Below, in pieces: positions 14,162-22,603 of a stretch of 34,863 nt of DNA. Source of the stretch: Armatimonadota bacterium (lineage in GTDB: Bacteria; Armatimonadota; Armatimonadia; Armatimonadales; Armatimonadaceae); assembly GCA_026392155.1 (NCBI GenBank), contig JAPLCP010000132.1:1-34863 (forward strand), read 5' to 3'. Below the pieces are notes generated by a model. The model did not search any database, was not told the origin of the DNA, and was given only the letters and a program-made list of their open reading frames with translations. Made by a program: the position numbers and the translations under genes. Positions within the stretch are counted from its first letter, which is position 1, and each line of letters starts with the position of its first letter.

Positions 14162-15043
14162 TGACCAGTCATCCTGCGCCACGGCTTGCCAGTGGGTACG
14201 GATGGCTTCGTAGTCGGCGGCGGGGAGCGGGCCTTTTTGTGCTAGTGCCGCATTGCCCACCCAGCGCTCGGGGTTCTTCGTTCCCACAATCGCCGTTGTC
14301 ACTCCGGGCACAGTGAGCGTGAAGCGCAGGGCACGCTCGATACTCAGGTCTTCATAGGCAAGGGTTTGGAGGCGCTGCCAGTAGGGCCTAGAGTAGGCGG
14401 GGCACTCGTCCTCGGTGGGCCACTTCCAGCAGGCATTGGCGATGGGACGCTTGGCGATAATCCCAAGCCCCACTTCTGCCGCTGACTTCACCCAGCGCGA
14501 AATTCCCCGCTGATCGGCGAGATTGATGCTGGTTTGGAGCGTGTCAAAAGCGCCGCAAGAGACAGCGTACTCAGCGGCCTCGTTCTCACCGCTGTAGCCG
14601 ATAAAGCGCGTCTTTCCAGCCGCTTTGGCCGCTTGCAGCGCCGCGATCACATCACCTTGCTGGAGAATCGATAAACCGCAGGAGTGGAGCTGCACCAAGT
14701 CTAGGTAGTCGGTCTTGAGGCGTGTGAGACTCCGTTCGATGCCAGCGGTGATTAGCTCAGGTGTCCAGTCGTCGTGGTCCAGCCCCGCCCTATGGCCGCC
14801 CTTGGTAAAGAGAAAAAACTCGCTACGGCGGTGGCTTACGGCCTGACCAATAAGAGACTCGCTGGCCGTCTCGCCAGAGCCGTAGCACTCTGCCGTGTCA
14901 ATCACATTCAGCCCCGCATCCAGCGCCGAGCCCAGGAGCCGTGCCGTCTGCTCCACGCTCGCCTGCTCAAAGCCAATCTCCGCGCCCCCAAATCCCAGCA
15001 CGGAGATCGGCATTCCCGTACGACCCAAAACTCGCATTTCCAT
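14150..15043 (-). CDS. Aldo/keto reductase
   Basis: This 297-residue (beta/alpha)8 NADPH-dependent oxidoreductase shows the catalytic tetrad: D49 and Y54 in NVIDTAECYGSGE, K81 in FTKGG and H120 in LVQLHSCG. The C-terminal cofactor segment TTAIVGTKNPERWVGNA is also present. Substrate unknown. Start ATG 15043 has a GGTACCAT -10 box 7 nt upstream and no Shine-Dalgarno. The next in-frame ATG is two codons later. It converges on galU; the two stop codons overlap. Confidence 0.9.
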   Translation of the reverse strand: MEMRVLGRTGMPISVLGFGGAEIGFEQASVEQTARLLGSALDAGLNVIDTAECYGSGETASESLIGQAVSHRRSEFFLFTKGGHRAGLDHDDWTPELITAGIERSLTRLKTDYLDLVQLHSCGLSILQQGDVIAALQAAKAAGKTRFIGYSGENEAAEYAVSCGAFDTLQTSINLADQRGISRWVKSAAEVGLGIIAKRPIANACWKWPTEDECPAYSRPYWQRLQTLAYEDLSIERALRFTLTVPGVTTAIVGTKNPERWVGNAALAQKGPLPAADYEAIRTHWQAVAQDDWSGQV

Positions 15044-15050
15044 AGAGTCT

Positions 15051-15056
15051 ATGGTA
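15051..15056 (-). promoter_or_regulatory. Leaderless-type -10 box of aldo/keto reductase
   Basis: On the minus strand GGTACCAT ends 7 nt before the ATG at 15043, the same spacing as at 4732-4737. No clear -35 is present; the clpX terminator lies just upstream. Confidence 0.45.
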
Positions 15057-15060
15057 CCGC

Positions 15061-15097
15061 GAAAAACAAAAAGCCCCTGCCAGAGGGCAGGGGCTTT
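15061..15097 (-). terminator. Rho-independent terminator of clpX operon
   Basis: The arms 15070-15081 and 15086-15097 are perfectly complementary over 12 bp (core GCCCCTGCC/GGCAGGGGC) with a 4-nt loop. On the minus strand the stem is followed by TTTTTGTTTTT. It starts 15 nt after the clpX stop: a textbook intrinsic terminator. Confidence 0.92.
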
Positions 15098-15111
15098 GGG
15101 AGAGATAGTTT

Positions 15112-16368
15112 CTATGCGGCGCGGTTGAAGTAGCGGATATCGGGGGCATGCTTGTCACGAATGGTCTCCTCGGTGATCACGACTTCCTCGATCTCACGCT
15201 GCGAGGGCACTTCGTACATGATGTCCAGAGTCGCCTCTTCGATAATGGTTCGGAGGGCACGGGCACCGGTCTTGCGCTCAATGGCCTGGCGGGCAATCTC
15301 CGTGAGAGCGCCGTCCGTGAAGCGCAGATCCACCCCATCCAGCTCAAAGAAGCGGCGGTACTGGCGGGTCAGGGCGTTGCGTGGCTCGGTGAGGATTCGC
15401 ACCAGAGCGGCTTCGTCGAGCGGGGCCAGAGCAGCTGTCACCGGGAGCCGTCCGATAAACTCGGGGATCAGGCCGTAGCGCTGAAGGTCATCCGGGAGCA
15501 CATGGGAGAAGGGATCGTCCTCAATGGAGTCCACCTCGGCGGCCAAGCTGGCACGGAAGCCTAGGCTCTTGCGGTTGCGCCGCTGCTCGATAATCTCACT
15601 CAGGCCATCAAACGCGCCCCCGCAGATAAAGAGAATATTGCTCGTGTCAATCTGGACATACTCTTGCTGGGGGTGCTTGCGGCCTCCCTGCGGCGGGACA
15701 TTGGCCAGCGTCCCCTCTAAAATCTTAAGAAGTGCCTGCTGGACCCCTTCGCCCGAGACATCACGGGTGATCGAAGGAGAGTCGGACTTGCGAGCGATCT
15801 TATCAATCTCGTCAATGTAGATAATGCCCCGCTCGGCACGCTTGATAATATTAGGAAGTGTGTCGCCGTTATCAGCGGCCTGGATCAGCTTAAGGAGAAT
15901 GTTCTCCACATCTTCGCCCACATAGCCCGCCTCGGTGAGTGCGGTGGCATCAGCGATGGCAAAGGGAACATTGAGCACACGGGCGAGGGTCTGGGCCAGA
16001 AGAGTCTTACCGCTTCCGGTGGGCCCCAGCAAGAGAATATTGGACTTCTGGAGCTCAACATCACTGGTGGGAGCCTGGATGCGCTTATAGTGATTATAGA
16101 CCGCGACGGAAAGAGCGCGCTTGGCACGCTCCTGCCCGACAACATAGCTACTGAGCTGGCGATGAATATCACGCGGCTTGGGCAGCTGTCCCTCGGGAAG
16201 AGTATCTTCCTGTGTGTTCTCTGTTCGGATAATGTCGTTGCAGAGCCCCACACAGTCGAGGCAGACGCCTCCATGAACCCCCAGGATCAGCTTCCGAACC
16301 TGCTCACGGCTCTTACCACACAACACACAGCGGTTGTCGTGGCGATCATAACCTCCAATACGCGGCAT
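15112..16368 (-). CDS. clpX: ClpX, ATP-dependent unfoldase of ClpXP protease
   Basis: This 418-residue AAA+ protein has an N-terminal C4 zinc-binding domain (C14, C17, C36, C39), Walker A GPTGSGKT (115-122) and pore loop GYVGED. Walker B follows in [12 protein letters not shown], with sensor GRLPV and the late [15 protein letters not shown]. It unfolds tagged proteins and feeds them to ClpP. Start ATG 16368 ([11 protein letters not shown]) is preferred because GAAGGGGG sits 6 nt upstream. A GTG five codons earlier (16383) lies in that site. It is last in tig-clpP-clpX, 64 nt after clpP, and ends at a strong terminator. Confidence 0.97.
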   Translation of the reverse strand: MPRIGGYDRHDNRCVLCGKSREQVRKLILGVHGGVCLDCVGLCNDIIRTENTQEDTLPEGQLPKPRDIHRQLSSYVVGQERAKRALSVAVYNHYKRIQAPTSDVELQKSNILLLGPTGSGKTLLAQTLARVLNVPFAIADATALTEAGYVGEDVENILLKLIQAADNGDTLPNIIKRAERGIIYIDEIDKIARKSDSPSITRDVSGEGVQQALLKILEGTLANVPPQGGRKHPQQEYVQIDTSNILFICGGAFDGLSEIIEQRRNRKSLGFRASLAAEVDSIEDDPFSHVLPDDLQRYGLIPEFIGRLPVTAALAPLDEAALVRILTEPRNALTRQYRRFFELDGVDLRFTDGALTEIARQAIERKTGARALRTIIEEATLDIMYEVPSQREIEEVVITEETIRDKHAPDIRYFNRAA

Positions 16369-16432
16369 CCAAGCCCCCTTCACTTACAGATAGGCGTGTT
16401 CAAGGGACTTGCACGAAAACCCTTCACACCCA

Positions 16433-17023
16433 CTAGCGTTTGTCACGAACCAGGACTTCATCAATCAGCCCATACGCCACCGATTCCTCCGAGGAGAGGA
16501 AGTAGTCACGCTGGATATCGTGCTTGATTCTATCGAGATCCTGATTGGTATGCTTCTGCAAGATACGCGCCAGTTGATCATTTGTCTTTAATATTTCTCG
16601 GGCTTGGACATCAATATCGCCTGCGGTACCTCGGAAGCCTGCGCTGACTTGGTGGATCATCACACGGGCATTGGGGAGAGCGAAGCGCTTGCCTTTTGCA
16701 CCACCTGCCAGAAGCACCGCTCCCATTGAGGCGGCCATCCCCATACAGATCGTGGCCACATCACAGCGCAGAAGCTGCATCGTGTCATAGATAGCGAGCC
16801 CTGCGGTCACAGAGCCACCGGGGGAGTTGACATAGAACTCAATATCACGATCGGGGTCTTGCTTCTCCAAGAAAAGTAGTGATCCAACAATAATGCTTGC
16901 TTGCTGATCATCTACTTCTTCGCCGAGGATGATGATCCGGTCTTTCAGAAGGCGGGAAAAAAGATCCTGCTCGCGGCTACCGCGAGCATCTTGCTCAATA
17001 ACACCAGGAATGTTTAGTGGCAT
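16433..17023 (-). CDS. clpP: ClpP, protease subunit
   Basis: This 196-residue serine peptidase (family S14) has catalytic S99 (GMAASMGA), H124 (RVMIHQ) and D173 (QRDYF), with normal spacing. [20 protein letters not shown] is present in the usual place. After the catalytic His, the common PLGGFQGQA segment reads VSAGFRGTA, a mild divergence at the handle region. It forms barrel-shaped heptamers that degrade substrates delivered by ClpX. GGAG lies 5 nt before the ATG. Upstream, 57 nt separate it from tig and contain an imperfect 11-bp hairpin. Confidence 0.97.
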   Translation of the reverse strand: MPLNIPGVIEQDARGSREQDLFSRLLKDRIIILGEEVDDQQASIIVGSLLFLEKQDPDRDIEFYVNSPGGSVTAGLAIYDTMQLLRCDVATICMGMAASMGAVLLAGGAKGKRFALPNARVMIHQVSAGFRGTAGDIDVQAREILKTNDQLARILQKHTNQDLDRIKHDIQRDYFLSSEESVAYGLIDEVLVRDKR

Positions 17024-17038
17024 GGTACTCCTACTTAA

Positions 17039-17065
17039 ATGGCCCCGGTTCTAGACCAGGGCCAT
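17039..17065 (-). promoter_or_regulatory. Hairpin in tig-clpP gap
   Basis: The arms 17039-17049 and 17055-17065 (ATGGCCC...GGGCCAT with one mismatch) form an 11-bp stem with a 5-nt loop. It stands just upstream of the clpP Shine-Dalgarno and lacks a U-run. It may be an attenuator or a processing/stability stem that sets tig versus clpPX levels. Confidence 0.5.
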
Positions 17066-17079
17066 CTCTCTATATTACA

Positions 17080-18594
17080 TTATGACTCAGCGGGTGGTTC
17101 CGCCTCAGCCTTTTTTGTTTTTCGCTTGGGTTTGGGCTCCTCAGCGGGAGCCGCTTCGAGCTCAGCTGCAGGCTCCTCAGCCTTCTTCTTGGTCGCGGCT
17201 CGCTTCTTGGGCTTGGCCTCTTCGAGCTCGGCAGGAGCCGCAGAGGCATTCTCACTGGCTTTGCTCGCCTCTTCGGCTTCTAGCTCTGCGGTCGTGACGA
17301 TGCGCTCGGTGATCTTGCTGATTTCTTTGAGGAAGTTTAAGATCTTCTCGGTGAGAGCCTGATCCCGGAAGCGATCCAGGCTCCCCTGCGACTCGACATA
17401 GGCACGAATCGCGGAGACACTCACTCCAGACTCACCAGCACGCTCGGCGAGCTTGGCATCTATGTCCGCATCCTCCACCGTGATCCCCTCGGCACGGGCT
17501 ACCTCAGAGAGTACCAAGGAGTTCTTGATGCGCTGGGTTGCCCCAACGGCCATCTCGGACTGAAGCTGCTCAACACTCTTACCAATCGAGGCAAGATACT
17601 GCTCCGGGGTTACTTTATTCTGCTCCAGGGTCTGGGCGAGCTGGTTTAGCTCGGCATTGACCTCGGCCTTGAGAAGAACCTCGGGGAAGTGAATCTGGCT
17701 GGTCTCGACGATCTTACTGACGAGATGGAACTCCACCTCGTTCTCGCTGGCCTCGACCGCATCGTTTTCAAGCTGCGTACGGACATCGGTCTTGAGCTCC
17801 TCGACCGTGCTGATCTTCGGGCGAGCACGCTGTGCCAGCTCGTCGGTCAGCTCGGGAAGGACACGAGCGCGGACTTCTTTGACATCCACCGTAAAGACAC
17901 CACGCTTGCCGCGCAGTCCCTCATTCTCAAAGGTCTCTGGGTAGGTCGCCTCGATACTCTTGGAGTCGCCTTTTTTGAGCCCCTGAAGCCCCGCATCCAG
18001 ATCGGGGATATTCTTCCCGACCTCGATCATGGTGGCCTTGGGCTCGGCGAGCTCGGGCAGATCCTGTCCTTCGACAATGGCGGTGAGGTCCACCATCAAA
18101 AAATCGCCGGTTTCGGAGGCGCGATCCTCGATCTCAGGGTACTCCGCGAAGCGAGCACGGATATTCTCCAGCTCTTTTTCGACATCAGCATCGGCTAGGG
18201 CGATCTTGCGACGCTCCAGCTCGAGTCCTTTGTAGAGCCCCAGGGTGATCTGAGGACGCAGAGGGACGAGTGCCTTGAAGACCAGAGGACCGTTATCGTC
18301 CATGGAGACAAGCTCCATCTCGGGCTCAGCGAAAGGCTCGACGCTGGCTTCCGTGAGGGCTTCACGGTAGGCATCGGGCACGAGGACTTCGGCGGCGCGT
18401 TGCTTCACACGGGCATCGTCCACGTAGTTCTTCGCGATATGGGGGGGAACCTTTCCGCGGCGGAAGCCGGGAAGCTGAAGGCTACCCACGGCCTGCTGGA
18501 AGGCTTTCTTGCGTGCGACTTCGACTCGCTCCGGGTCAACGGAGATGGTCAGCGCGATGTTGCAGGGGTCAAGCTGCTCAGTCGTCACCTGCAT
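17080..18594 (-). CDS. tig: Trigger factor, ribosome-associated chaperone
   Basis: The protein has 504 residues from ATG 18594. The N-terminal ribosome-binding domain carries the signature GFRRGKVP (43-50). A FKBP-type prolyl-isomerase domain lies at about 145-235 (GDFLMVDLTAIVEG, IEVGKNIPDLDAGLQGLKKGD), followed by the helical chaperone domain. The last ~65 residues are a low-complexity Ala/Glu/Lys tail (KPKKRAATKKKAEEPAAELE and similar), longer than in E. coli (432 residues). An upstream in-frame GTG at 18609 is abutted by AGGA; the ATG has AGGAGT about 13 nt away. The start is thus slightly uncertain, and MQVT is favoured by family habit. It is first gene of tig-clpP-clpX. Confidence 0.95.
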   Translation of the reverse strand: MQVTTEQLDPCNIALTISVDPERVEVARKKAFQQAVGSLQLPGFRRGKVPPHIAKNYVDDARVKQRAAEVLVPDAYREALTEASVEPFAEPEMELVSMDDNGPLVFKALVPLRPQITLGLYKGLELERRKIALADADVEKELENIRARFAEYPEIEDRASETGDFLMVDLTAIVEGQDLPELAEPKATMIEVGKNIPDLDAGLQGLKKGDSKSIEATYPETFENEGLRGKRGVFTVDVKEVRARVLPELTDELAQRARPKISTVEELKTDVRTQLENDAVEASENEVEFHLVSKIVETSQIHFPEVLLKAEVNAELNQLAQTLEQNKVTPEQYLASIGKSVEQLQSEMAVGATQRIKNSLVLSEVARAEGITVEDADIDAKLAERAGESGVSVSAIRAYVESQGSLDRFRDQALTEKILNFLKEISKITERIVTTAELEAEEASKASENASAAPAELEEAKPKKRAATKKKAEEPAAELEAAPAEEPKPKRKTKKAEAEPPAES

Positions 18595-18648
18595 CGGTGG
18601 AATTTTCACTCCTAAAGTTCAAATAGATTTAGATTTGGATTAGCCAAC

Positions 18649-18698
18649 AAAAAAGGCACCGGAGATGCTACTGCTCCAGTACCCTGCCTCGGTCTTTT
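18649..18698 (-). terminator. Probable terminator of tRNA transcript
   Basis: On the minus strand an outer stem (18688-18693 with 18658-18664, one bulge) encloses a perfect TACTG-CTC-CAGTA hairpin (18669-18681). It is followed by GCC and six T residues (18654-18649). It lies between tRNA-Gly and tig. Being flanked by A- and T-runs it may work both ways. The stem is imperfect, so confidence is moderate. Confidence 0.55.
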
Positions 18699-18712
18699 GG
18701 ATGAGATCGAAG

Positions 18713-18784
18713 AGCGGGAGAAGGGGTTCGAACCCTCGACTTTCACCTTGGCAAGGTGACACTCTACCACTGAGTTACTCCCGC
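18713..18784 (-). tRNA. tRNA-Gly (anticodon GCC)
   Basis: Read on the minus strand, the acceptor stem GCGGGAG/CTCCCGC, D arm with GTGGTAGAG, anticodon stem TCACC/GGTGA with loop TTGCCAA, and T arm GAGGGTTCGAACCCC fit a complete cloverleaf. The anticodon is GCC (glycine). CCA is not encoded. It is the second tRNA of a two-tRNA transcript, 20 nt after tRNA-Leu. Confidence 0.96.
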
Positions 18785-18804
18785 ATATTCTACCGCTCGG
18801 CAAG

Positions 18805-18885
18805 TGGGCGAGAGGGGATTTGAACCCCTACGCCTTGCGGCACTGGTTCCTAAGACCAGCGTGTCTGCCATTTCACCACTCGCCC
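18805..18885 (-). tRNA. tRNA-Leu (anticodon UAG)
   Basis: On the minus strand the acceptor stem is GGGCGAG/CTCGCCC and the anticodon stem CTGGT/ACCAG has loop CTTAGGA, giving anticodon UAG. A class II variable arm (GCC-GCAA-GGC) and T arm AGGGGTTCAAATCCCCT follow. The long variable arm and A discriminator fit leucine. CCA is not encoded. Confidence 0.96.
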
Positions 18886-18912
18886 TTACCAGGTAACAGG
18901 CCGACACGGGAT

Positions 18913-18941
18913 ATTCTAGCTTAAAGATGCCCTTTTGTCAA
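18913..18941 (-). promoter_or_regulatory. Sigma-70 promoter of tRNA-Leu-tRNA-Gly
   Basis: On the minus strand the consensus -35 TTGACA (18941-18936), a 17-bp spacer and -10 TAGAAT (18918-18913) predict a start near 18906. That is about 20 nt before tRNA-Leu. It is one of the two clearest promoters in the window. Confidence 0.85.
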
Positions 18942-18951
18942 GAGCCCTCCC

Positions 18952-19857
18952 CTACTTCCCCGTATACTTACGCAAAAACTGGATCGCGGTGGGATCATCG
19001 GGGTAGCGCTGTAGGCACTCCTGGGCAAGAGAGCGAGCCATCCCGTAGAGTGCACGCGCCTTTTCGGCCTCCCCCTTCTTGGCCTGCTCGTCCCCAAGAT
19101 TTCGGTAGAGAATCACCAGCCAGCGGTAGGCGGAGTTCGCATCCTCTTTTTCGTCTAGGCTCAGGGTTTGTGGGTCACGCGTCGCCAGGAGCTCTAGCGC
19201 CTTACGGCCATGCGGCTCGGCCTCTAGAGGGCGTGAGAAGTGCACCAGAAAGAGCTCACAGAGCGTGGTCTGGATCGAGAGGCTCTCCGGGTTATTGCGC
19301 TCACCCTCTTGTAAGAACACCAGGGCTTCGTCGAGCTTGTCGGGTTTCGAGGCCATCTGCATCGCGCCCTGAACATAGCCCTGAACAAAGCGTGGGTTGC
19401 TCCAGGTCATTAGCCTAAAGAGGGGTAGCGCCTCTTTGGCATCACGCTCTTTATGGCGAGACATGTCCATGTAGGGCTGGGTCTGGCGCTCGATATGCCC
19501 TAGAATCCCACGCCAGTCCGAAGCTGCGCTGGGCACCACCGTTGTCTCGTCGTGATGAGTATCATGCGCAACCACTCCCTGAACTTTCCCGACTTTTTTG
19601 TCTTTTTTCTCCGACTCCAGCCGCCCCCGCGTCCCCACCCCAAAGTGAAGATAACGATCCGACTCCAGCCAGAGAAAATCGGCGAGTGAGGCACGAAACT
19701 CCCCAAACACCGAGGCAACCGCGGACTCTTCCAGCGCCTCTTGCTGGTGCAGTGTCAGCCCTGCAGGAGCCTTGAGCTGTGGCTGAACACTCTGGGCGAG
19801 CTTTCCCGCACCCACGAGAGCCACAAAGCACAGCCCCACCACCATGCCCTCTCTCAC
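18952..19857 (-). CDS. Membrane-anchored TPR-like protein
   Basis: The protein has 301 residues if started at GTG 19857, which overlaps the permease stop as GTGA. ATG 19845 is an alternative. One N-terminal hydrophobic segment (GMVVGLCFVALVGAGKLAQ) would anchor or export it. EFRASLADFLWLESDRYLHFG follows. The C-terminal half is alpha-helical with TPR-like repeats (ALVFLQEGERNNPESLSIQTTLCELF; ARALYGMARSLAQECLQRYPDDPTA, split in pairs). An acidic/His stretch (HDTHHDETT) lies between. No enzyme motif. Coupling to an ABC-2 permease suggests a joint envelope function, but no ATPase gene is adjacent. Confidence 0.75.
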   Translation of the reverse strand: MREGMVVGLCFVALVGAGKLAQSVQPQLKAPAGLTLHQQEALEESAVASVFGEFRASLADFLWLESDRYLHFGVGTRGRLESEKKDKKVGKVQGVVAHDTHHDETTVVPSAASDWRGILGHIERQTQPYMDMSRHKERDAKEALPLFRLMTWSNPRFVQGYVQGAMQMASKPDKLDEALVFLQEGERNNPESLSIQTTLCELFLVHFSRPLEAEPHGRKALELLATRDPQTLSLDEKEDANSAYRWLVILYRNLGDEQAKKGEAEKARALYGMARSLAQECLQRYPDDPTAIQFLRKYTGK

Positions 19858-20636
19858 AGTGCCACCTTTCGGAAACGAACTGCCCCCACCGAGAGTGCCA
19901 CCAGCGTGTGGATCAGCGCGTAGCCCAAGAGAGCCGCCAGCACCCAAGTGGGAATGGGATTCCAGCCGTGGCTCACTTTCCCTGAGAGATCAAAGAGATT
20001 GAGCTCCGGGATCACAAAGTAGAGCCCTCGAAGAAGCACCTGCCCAAAACCACTGCTGGTCTTGTCGAGCAAAAGCGTAGACTGCGAGAATGCCTGAGAG
20101 CCGACTGCCATCAGAAGCGTAATCGTGACCGTGGCCTGCGGGGTCAGAAACACCGATGTGGTCACGGTCACGGCACAAAGCAGCATCAGGACAAAGAGCC
20201 GGAGCACTAAATACTGCCAGAAAATCACCCCGGGATGCATCCCATACACACTCAGAGTCCCCCAGCCGATCAGCCCAAAGACCAGTAGCCCCAGCCCGGC
20301 CAGACAGAAGACGCCTAGGAACTTGCCAATCAGCAGATCGGTGCGGGAGATAGGACGAGCCAGCAGCGGGTAGATCGTCCGGCGCGAGATCTCCTCCGGG
20401 AGCTGGCGCGCGGAAAACACCACCGCCAAGATCACCGAGAGCAGGTTGATGACGGTCAGTGTGGCACTCTTGAGGAAAATATCCAGTCCCTGAACCCCAA
20501 AGCGCCCCACGAGCGCTGCCATTCCGATCATCAAGAACGACAGAATCATCGCCACGTAAAGATCTTTACGCCGCACCGACTCCAGCACCGTCGCCTGGGA
20601 AAGCGCTCCCCAGATCACCCATTTTCGTCGCAACAT
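19854..20636 (-). CDS. ABC-2-type transporter permease
   Basis: The 260-residue integral membrane protein has about six hydrophobic helices. The ABC-2 permease cytosolic signature is REIS-like: FSARQLPEEISRRTIYPLLARPISRTDLLIGKFLG, read in pieces. It contains LSVILAVVF, the typical first periplasmic-side helix pair and a C-terminal TM helix ending FRKVAL. The partner ATPase is not next to it. The stop overlaps the TPR-like gene start. An AATAAT -10-like box lies 6 nt before the ATG, with a 10-bp palindrome in the promoter. The substrate is unknown. Confidence 0.85.
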   Translation of the reverse strand: MLRRKWVIWGALSQATVLESVRRKDLYVAMILSFLMIGMAALVGRFGVQGLDIFLKSATLTVINLLSVILAVVFSARQLPEEISRRTIYPLLARPISRTDLLIGKFLGVFCLAGLGLLVFGLIGWGTLSVYGMHPGVIFWQYLVLRLFVLMLLCAVTVTTSVFLTPQATVTITLLMAVGSQAFSQSTLLLDKTSSGFGQVLLRGLYFVIPELNLFDLSGKVSHGWNPIPTWVLAALLGYALIHTLVALSVGAVRFRKVAL

Positions 20637-20642
20637 GCTCCG

Positions 20643-20659
20643 ATTATTGGTAGATCTAC
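20643..20659 (-). promoter_or_regulatory. -10 box and palindromic operator of permease operon
   Basis: On the minus strand AATAAT (20648-20643) ends 6 nt before the ATG at 20636. Immediately upstream is the perfect palindrome GTAGATCTAC (20650-20659), in the spacer region where a repressor could block polymerase. Confidence 0.4.
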
Positions 20660-20664
20660 TAGCT

Positions 20665-20694
20665 TACTTCACCCACTTTTCTCTACTTCACCCA
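20665..20694. repeat. 11-bp direct repeat, period 19, at the end of the PD40 gene
   Basis: TACTTCACCCA occurs at 20665-20675 and again at 20684-20694, exactly 19 bp apart. The second copy encodes the last codons and stop of the PD40 protein (WVK-stop on the minus strand). The first lies just beyond the stop. Confidence 0.7.
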
Positions 20695-21762
20695 GTCGGC
20701 GACAAAGATATTGGTCTCATGGTCTTTCCCATTGCGATTGCTTGCCCAGATGAGCTGCTTGCCATTGGGGGAGAACATGGGAAACGAGTCAAACTGTGCG
20801 CCATAGGTCACTTGCTCTAGCCCCGTGCCATCTAAGTTAACCAGATAGATCTCAAACGTCCGGCGCTTGGGATCGCCACTGTTCGACGCAAAGATCAGCT
20901 TTTTGCCATCGGGTGTAAAAAACGGCGCGAAGTTGGCCGCCCCGTTGCGGGTCACCTGCTTGGCGTTCTTGCCATCCGCATCCGCAACCCAGAGCTCCAT
21001 AGAAGTCGGGCGCACGAGATTTTGCTTGAGGAGCTGCTTGTAGTCCGCGACGGCTTTCGCATCCGGGAGCGCCGAGGCACGCCAGACGATCTTCTTGCTA
21101 TCGGGCGAAAAATACGCCCCGCCATCGTAGCCGACCCGGTTGGTGAGGCGCTTCAAGTCCGAGCCATCGGCCTGGATGGAGTATAGCTCCAAGTCGCCAT
21201 CACGCGTGGACGTAAAGATAATGCGCTTGCCATCGGGGGAGACCGTCGCCTCGGCGTTGTAGCCACACTCCTTGCCCGGCTCCACTTTCGCAGGCACCAA
21301 GGGACGTATATTGCTCCCGTCCGCGTTTGCCTTGTAGATGGCATAGTAGGGATAGAGGGGCCAGACATAGCCCTGCGAGCGATCTGGCTCGGGCGGAATC
21401 GCTGCGCTATAGCCGTGGGTCGAGGCAAAGACGATCTCTTTATCACCCTTCAAAAAATAGGCGCACGTGCAGCGGCCCTTGCCCGTCGAGACCATTTTCT
21501 TGCCACTACCATCAGGGCGCATGGTGTAGATCTGGTCGGCATCCCCGCCCCCCTTCATGTACTGAAAGATCACTTTTTTACCGTCAAAGCTCCAGTACGC
21601 CTCGGCGTTCTGCCCACCAAACGTGAGCTGACGCACGTTCTTAAGATGCACCTCACGAGGATCACGGAGGCTAGGTAGTGGCCCCGCTCCAGGCGTTGAG
21701 GGCGGCTGGGCCAGCGCAAGAGTGGCGAGCCCCAAAGTCAAGAAAGCAACACGCATTCGCAT
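20683..21762 (-). CDS. Secreted PD40/TolB-like beta-propeller protein
   Basis: The protein has 359 residues from ATG 21762, giving a proper signal peptide MRMRVAFLTLGLATLALAQ. Longer in-frame starts (21825) add an unlikely preface. At least five PD40 blades are visible: YWSFDGKKVIFQ, VSPDGKRIIFTSTRDGDLELY, FSPDSKKIVWRAS, FTPDGKKLIFASNSGD and FSPNGKQLIWASNRN. They carry the usual DGS/DGT-x-LxRLT links. Such propellers bind proteins or ligands in the periplasm; no peptidase domain follows, so this is not a DPP-IV-like enzyme. It is divergent from the DUF4058 gene across 40 bp. ACAGGG lies close before the ATG. Confidence 0.88.
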   Translation of the reverse strand: MRMRVAFLTLGLATLALAQPPSTPGAGPLPSLRDPREVHLKNVRQLTFGGQNAEAYWSFDGKKVIFQYMKGGGDADQIYTMRPDGSGKKMVSTGKGRCTCAYFLKGDKEIVFASTHGYSAAIPPEPDRSQGYVWPLYPYYAIYKANADGSNIRPLVPAKVEPGKECGYNAEATVSPDGKRIIFTSTRDGDLELYSIQADGSDLKRLTNRVGYDGGAYFSPDSKKIVWRASALPDAKAVADYKQLLKQNLVRPTSMELWVADADGKNAKQVTRNGAANFAPFFTPDGKKLIFASNSGDPKRRTFEIYLVNLDGTGLEQVTYGAQFDSFPMFSPNGKQLIWASNRNGKDHETNIFVADWVK

Positions 21763-21787
21763 AGCCCTGTTGTACCCAAAAACACGA

Positions 21788-21793
21788 TAAAAT
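21788..21793 (+). promoter_or_regulatory. Leaderless-type -10 box of DUF4058 gene
   Basis: TAAAAT ends 9 nt before the ATG at 21803. No Shine-Dalgarno is present. The short intergenic region is shared with the divergent PD40 gene. Confidence 0.4.
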
Positions 21794-21802
21794 AGGCACG
21801 TT

Positions 21803-22603
21803 ATGCCCTCCCCCTTTCCCGGCATGGATCCCTACTTAGAAAACCCATCCCAATGGCGGGGCGTACACCAGCGCTTGTTAACGGCCCTCACGCAGCTCCT
21901 CAATACGGACTTACCAGCGGGTCTCTATGCCGATTCCGAAGACCGTGTCATCGTTTCTCCTGGCAGAAATATCTATCCTGATGTCGGCGTTCTTCGGTTC
22001 GGCACCGCTCCCAATCGCCCCTTAGACTCAGGACGTGGTGGGGTGGCAACACTCCTCGAGACAAGTGCAGACCCTTCCTTCTATGTGCGTCATGAGACAC
22101 AACCACCCCAGCAACAGATCACCATCCGGACGGTGGACAGTAAGGAGCTCGTGGCAGTCATTGAGCTACTGAGCCCTACCAACAAGCGTCGAGGAAAAGA
22201 TCGCGAGGAGTATCTTGCAAAGCAAGCGGAGCTTCTGGCAAGTGATGTTCATCTGATCGAGATAGACCTTCTTCGTGAAGGTGCGCACTCCGTGGCGGTG
22301 TCTCAAGAGGACATTCAGACACGTGGTGAGAGCGATTATGTGGTCTGCCTACACTACGGAGGCAGTGGCGAAGAGTTCGAGTTCTGGCTGAGTACACTTC
22401 GCCAGCGGCTACCACGCATCCGCATTCCTCTCACCGATGGCCTCCCGGACCAAATCCTCGACCTCCAGCGTGCTCTTGACCAAGCCTACGACAGTGGCCC
22501 ACACCGACGTGGCACCGACTACCGCCTCGCTCCCATCCCTCCCCTCTCAGAAACCGACGCTGACTGGGCCGATAGCCTCCTACGAAACGCAGGGCTCCGA
22601 TGA
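21803..22603 (+). CDS. DUF4058 family protein
   Basis: This 266-residue protein has the hallmark start PFPGMDPYLE (4-13), then IYPDVGV and the central AVIELLSPTNKRRGKDREEYLAKQAELL block (as AVIELLSPTNK, then GKDREEY.AKQAELL). VHLIEIDLLREGAH, YVVCLHYGG and a C-terminal ALDQAYDSGPHRRGTDY follow. DUF4058 is common in cyanobacteria and planctomycete-like genomes; no function is established. The E-x-SPTNK ... K arrangement is reminiscent of PD-(D/E)XK folds, as in Uma2-type proteins, but I cannot confirm this. The stop overlaps the next gene start as ATGA. Confidence 0.88.
   Translation: MPSPFPGMDPYLENPSQWRGVHQRLLTALTQLLNTDLPAGLYADSEDRVIVSPGRNIYPDVGVLRFGTAPNRPLDSGRGGVATLLETSADPSFYVRHETQPPQQQITIRTVDSKELVAVIELLSPTNKRRGKDREEYLAKQAELLASDVHLIEIDLLREGAHSVAVSQEDIQTRGESDYVVCLHYGGSGEEFEFWLSTLRQRLPRIRIPLTDGLPDQILDLQRALDQAYDSGPHRRGTDYRLAPIPPLSETDADWADSLLRNAGLR

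Noticed and set aside
18787-18792. TAGAAT as a separate promoter for tRNA-Gly
   Set aside because: It is only 2 nt upstream of the tRNA 5' end, so transcription would begin inside the tRNA; cotranscription with tRNA-Leu is simpler.
20683-21762. TolB or a prolyl oligopeptidase-type peptidase
   Set aside because: Only PD40 blades are present; there is no TolB N-terminal domain, no peptidase domain and no tol genes nearby.
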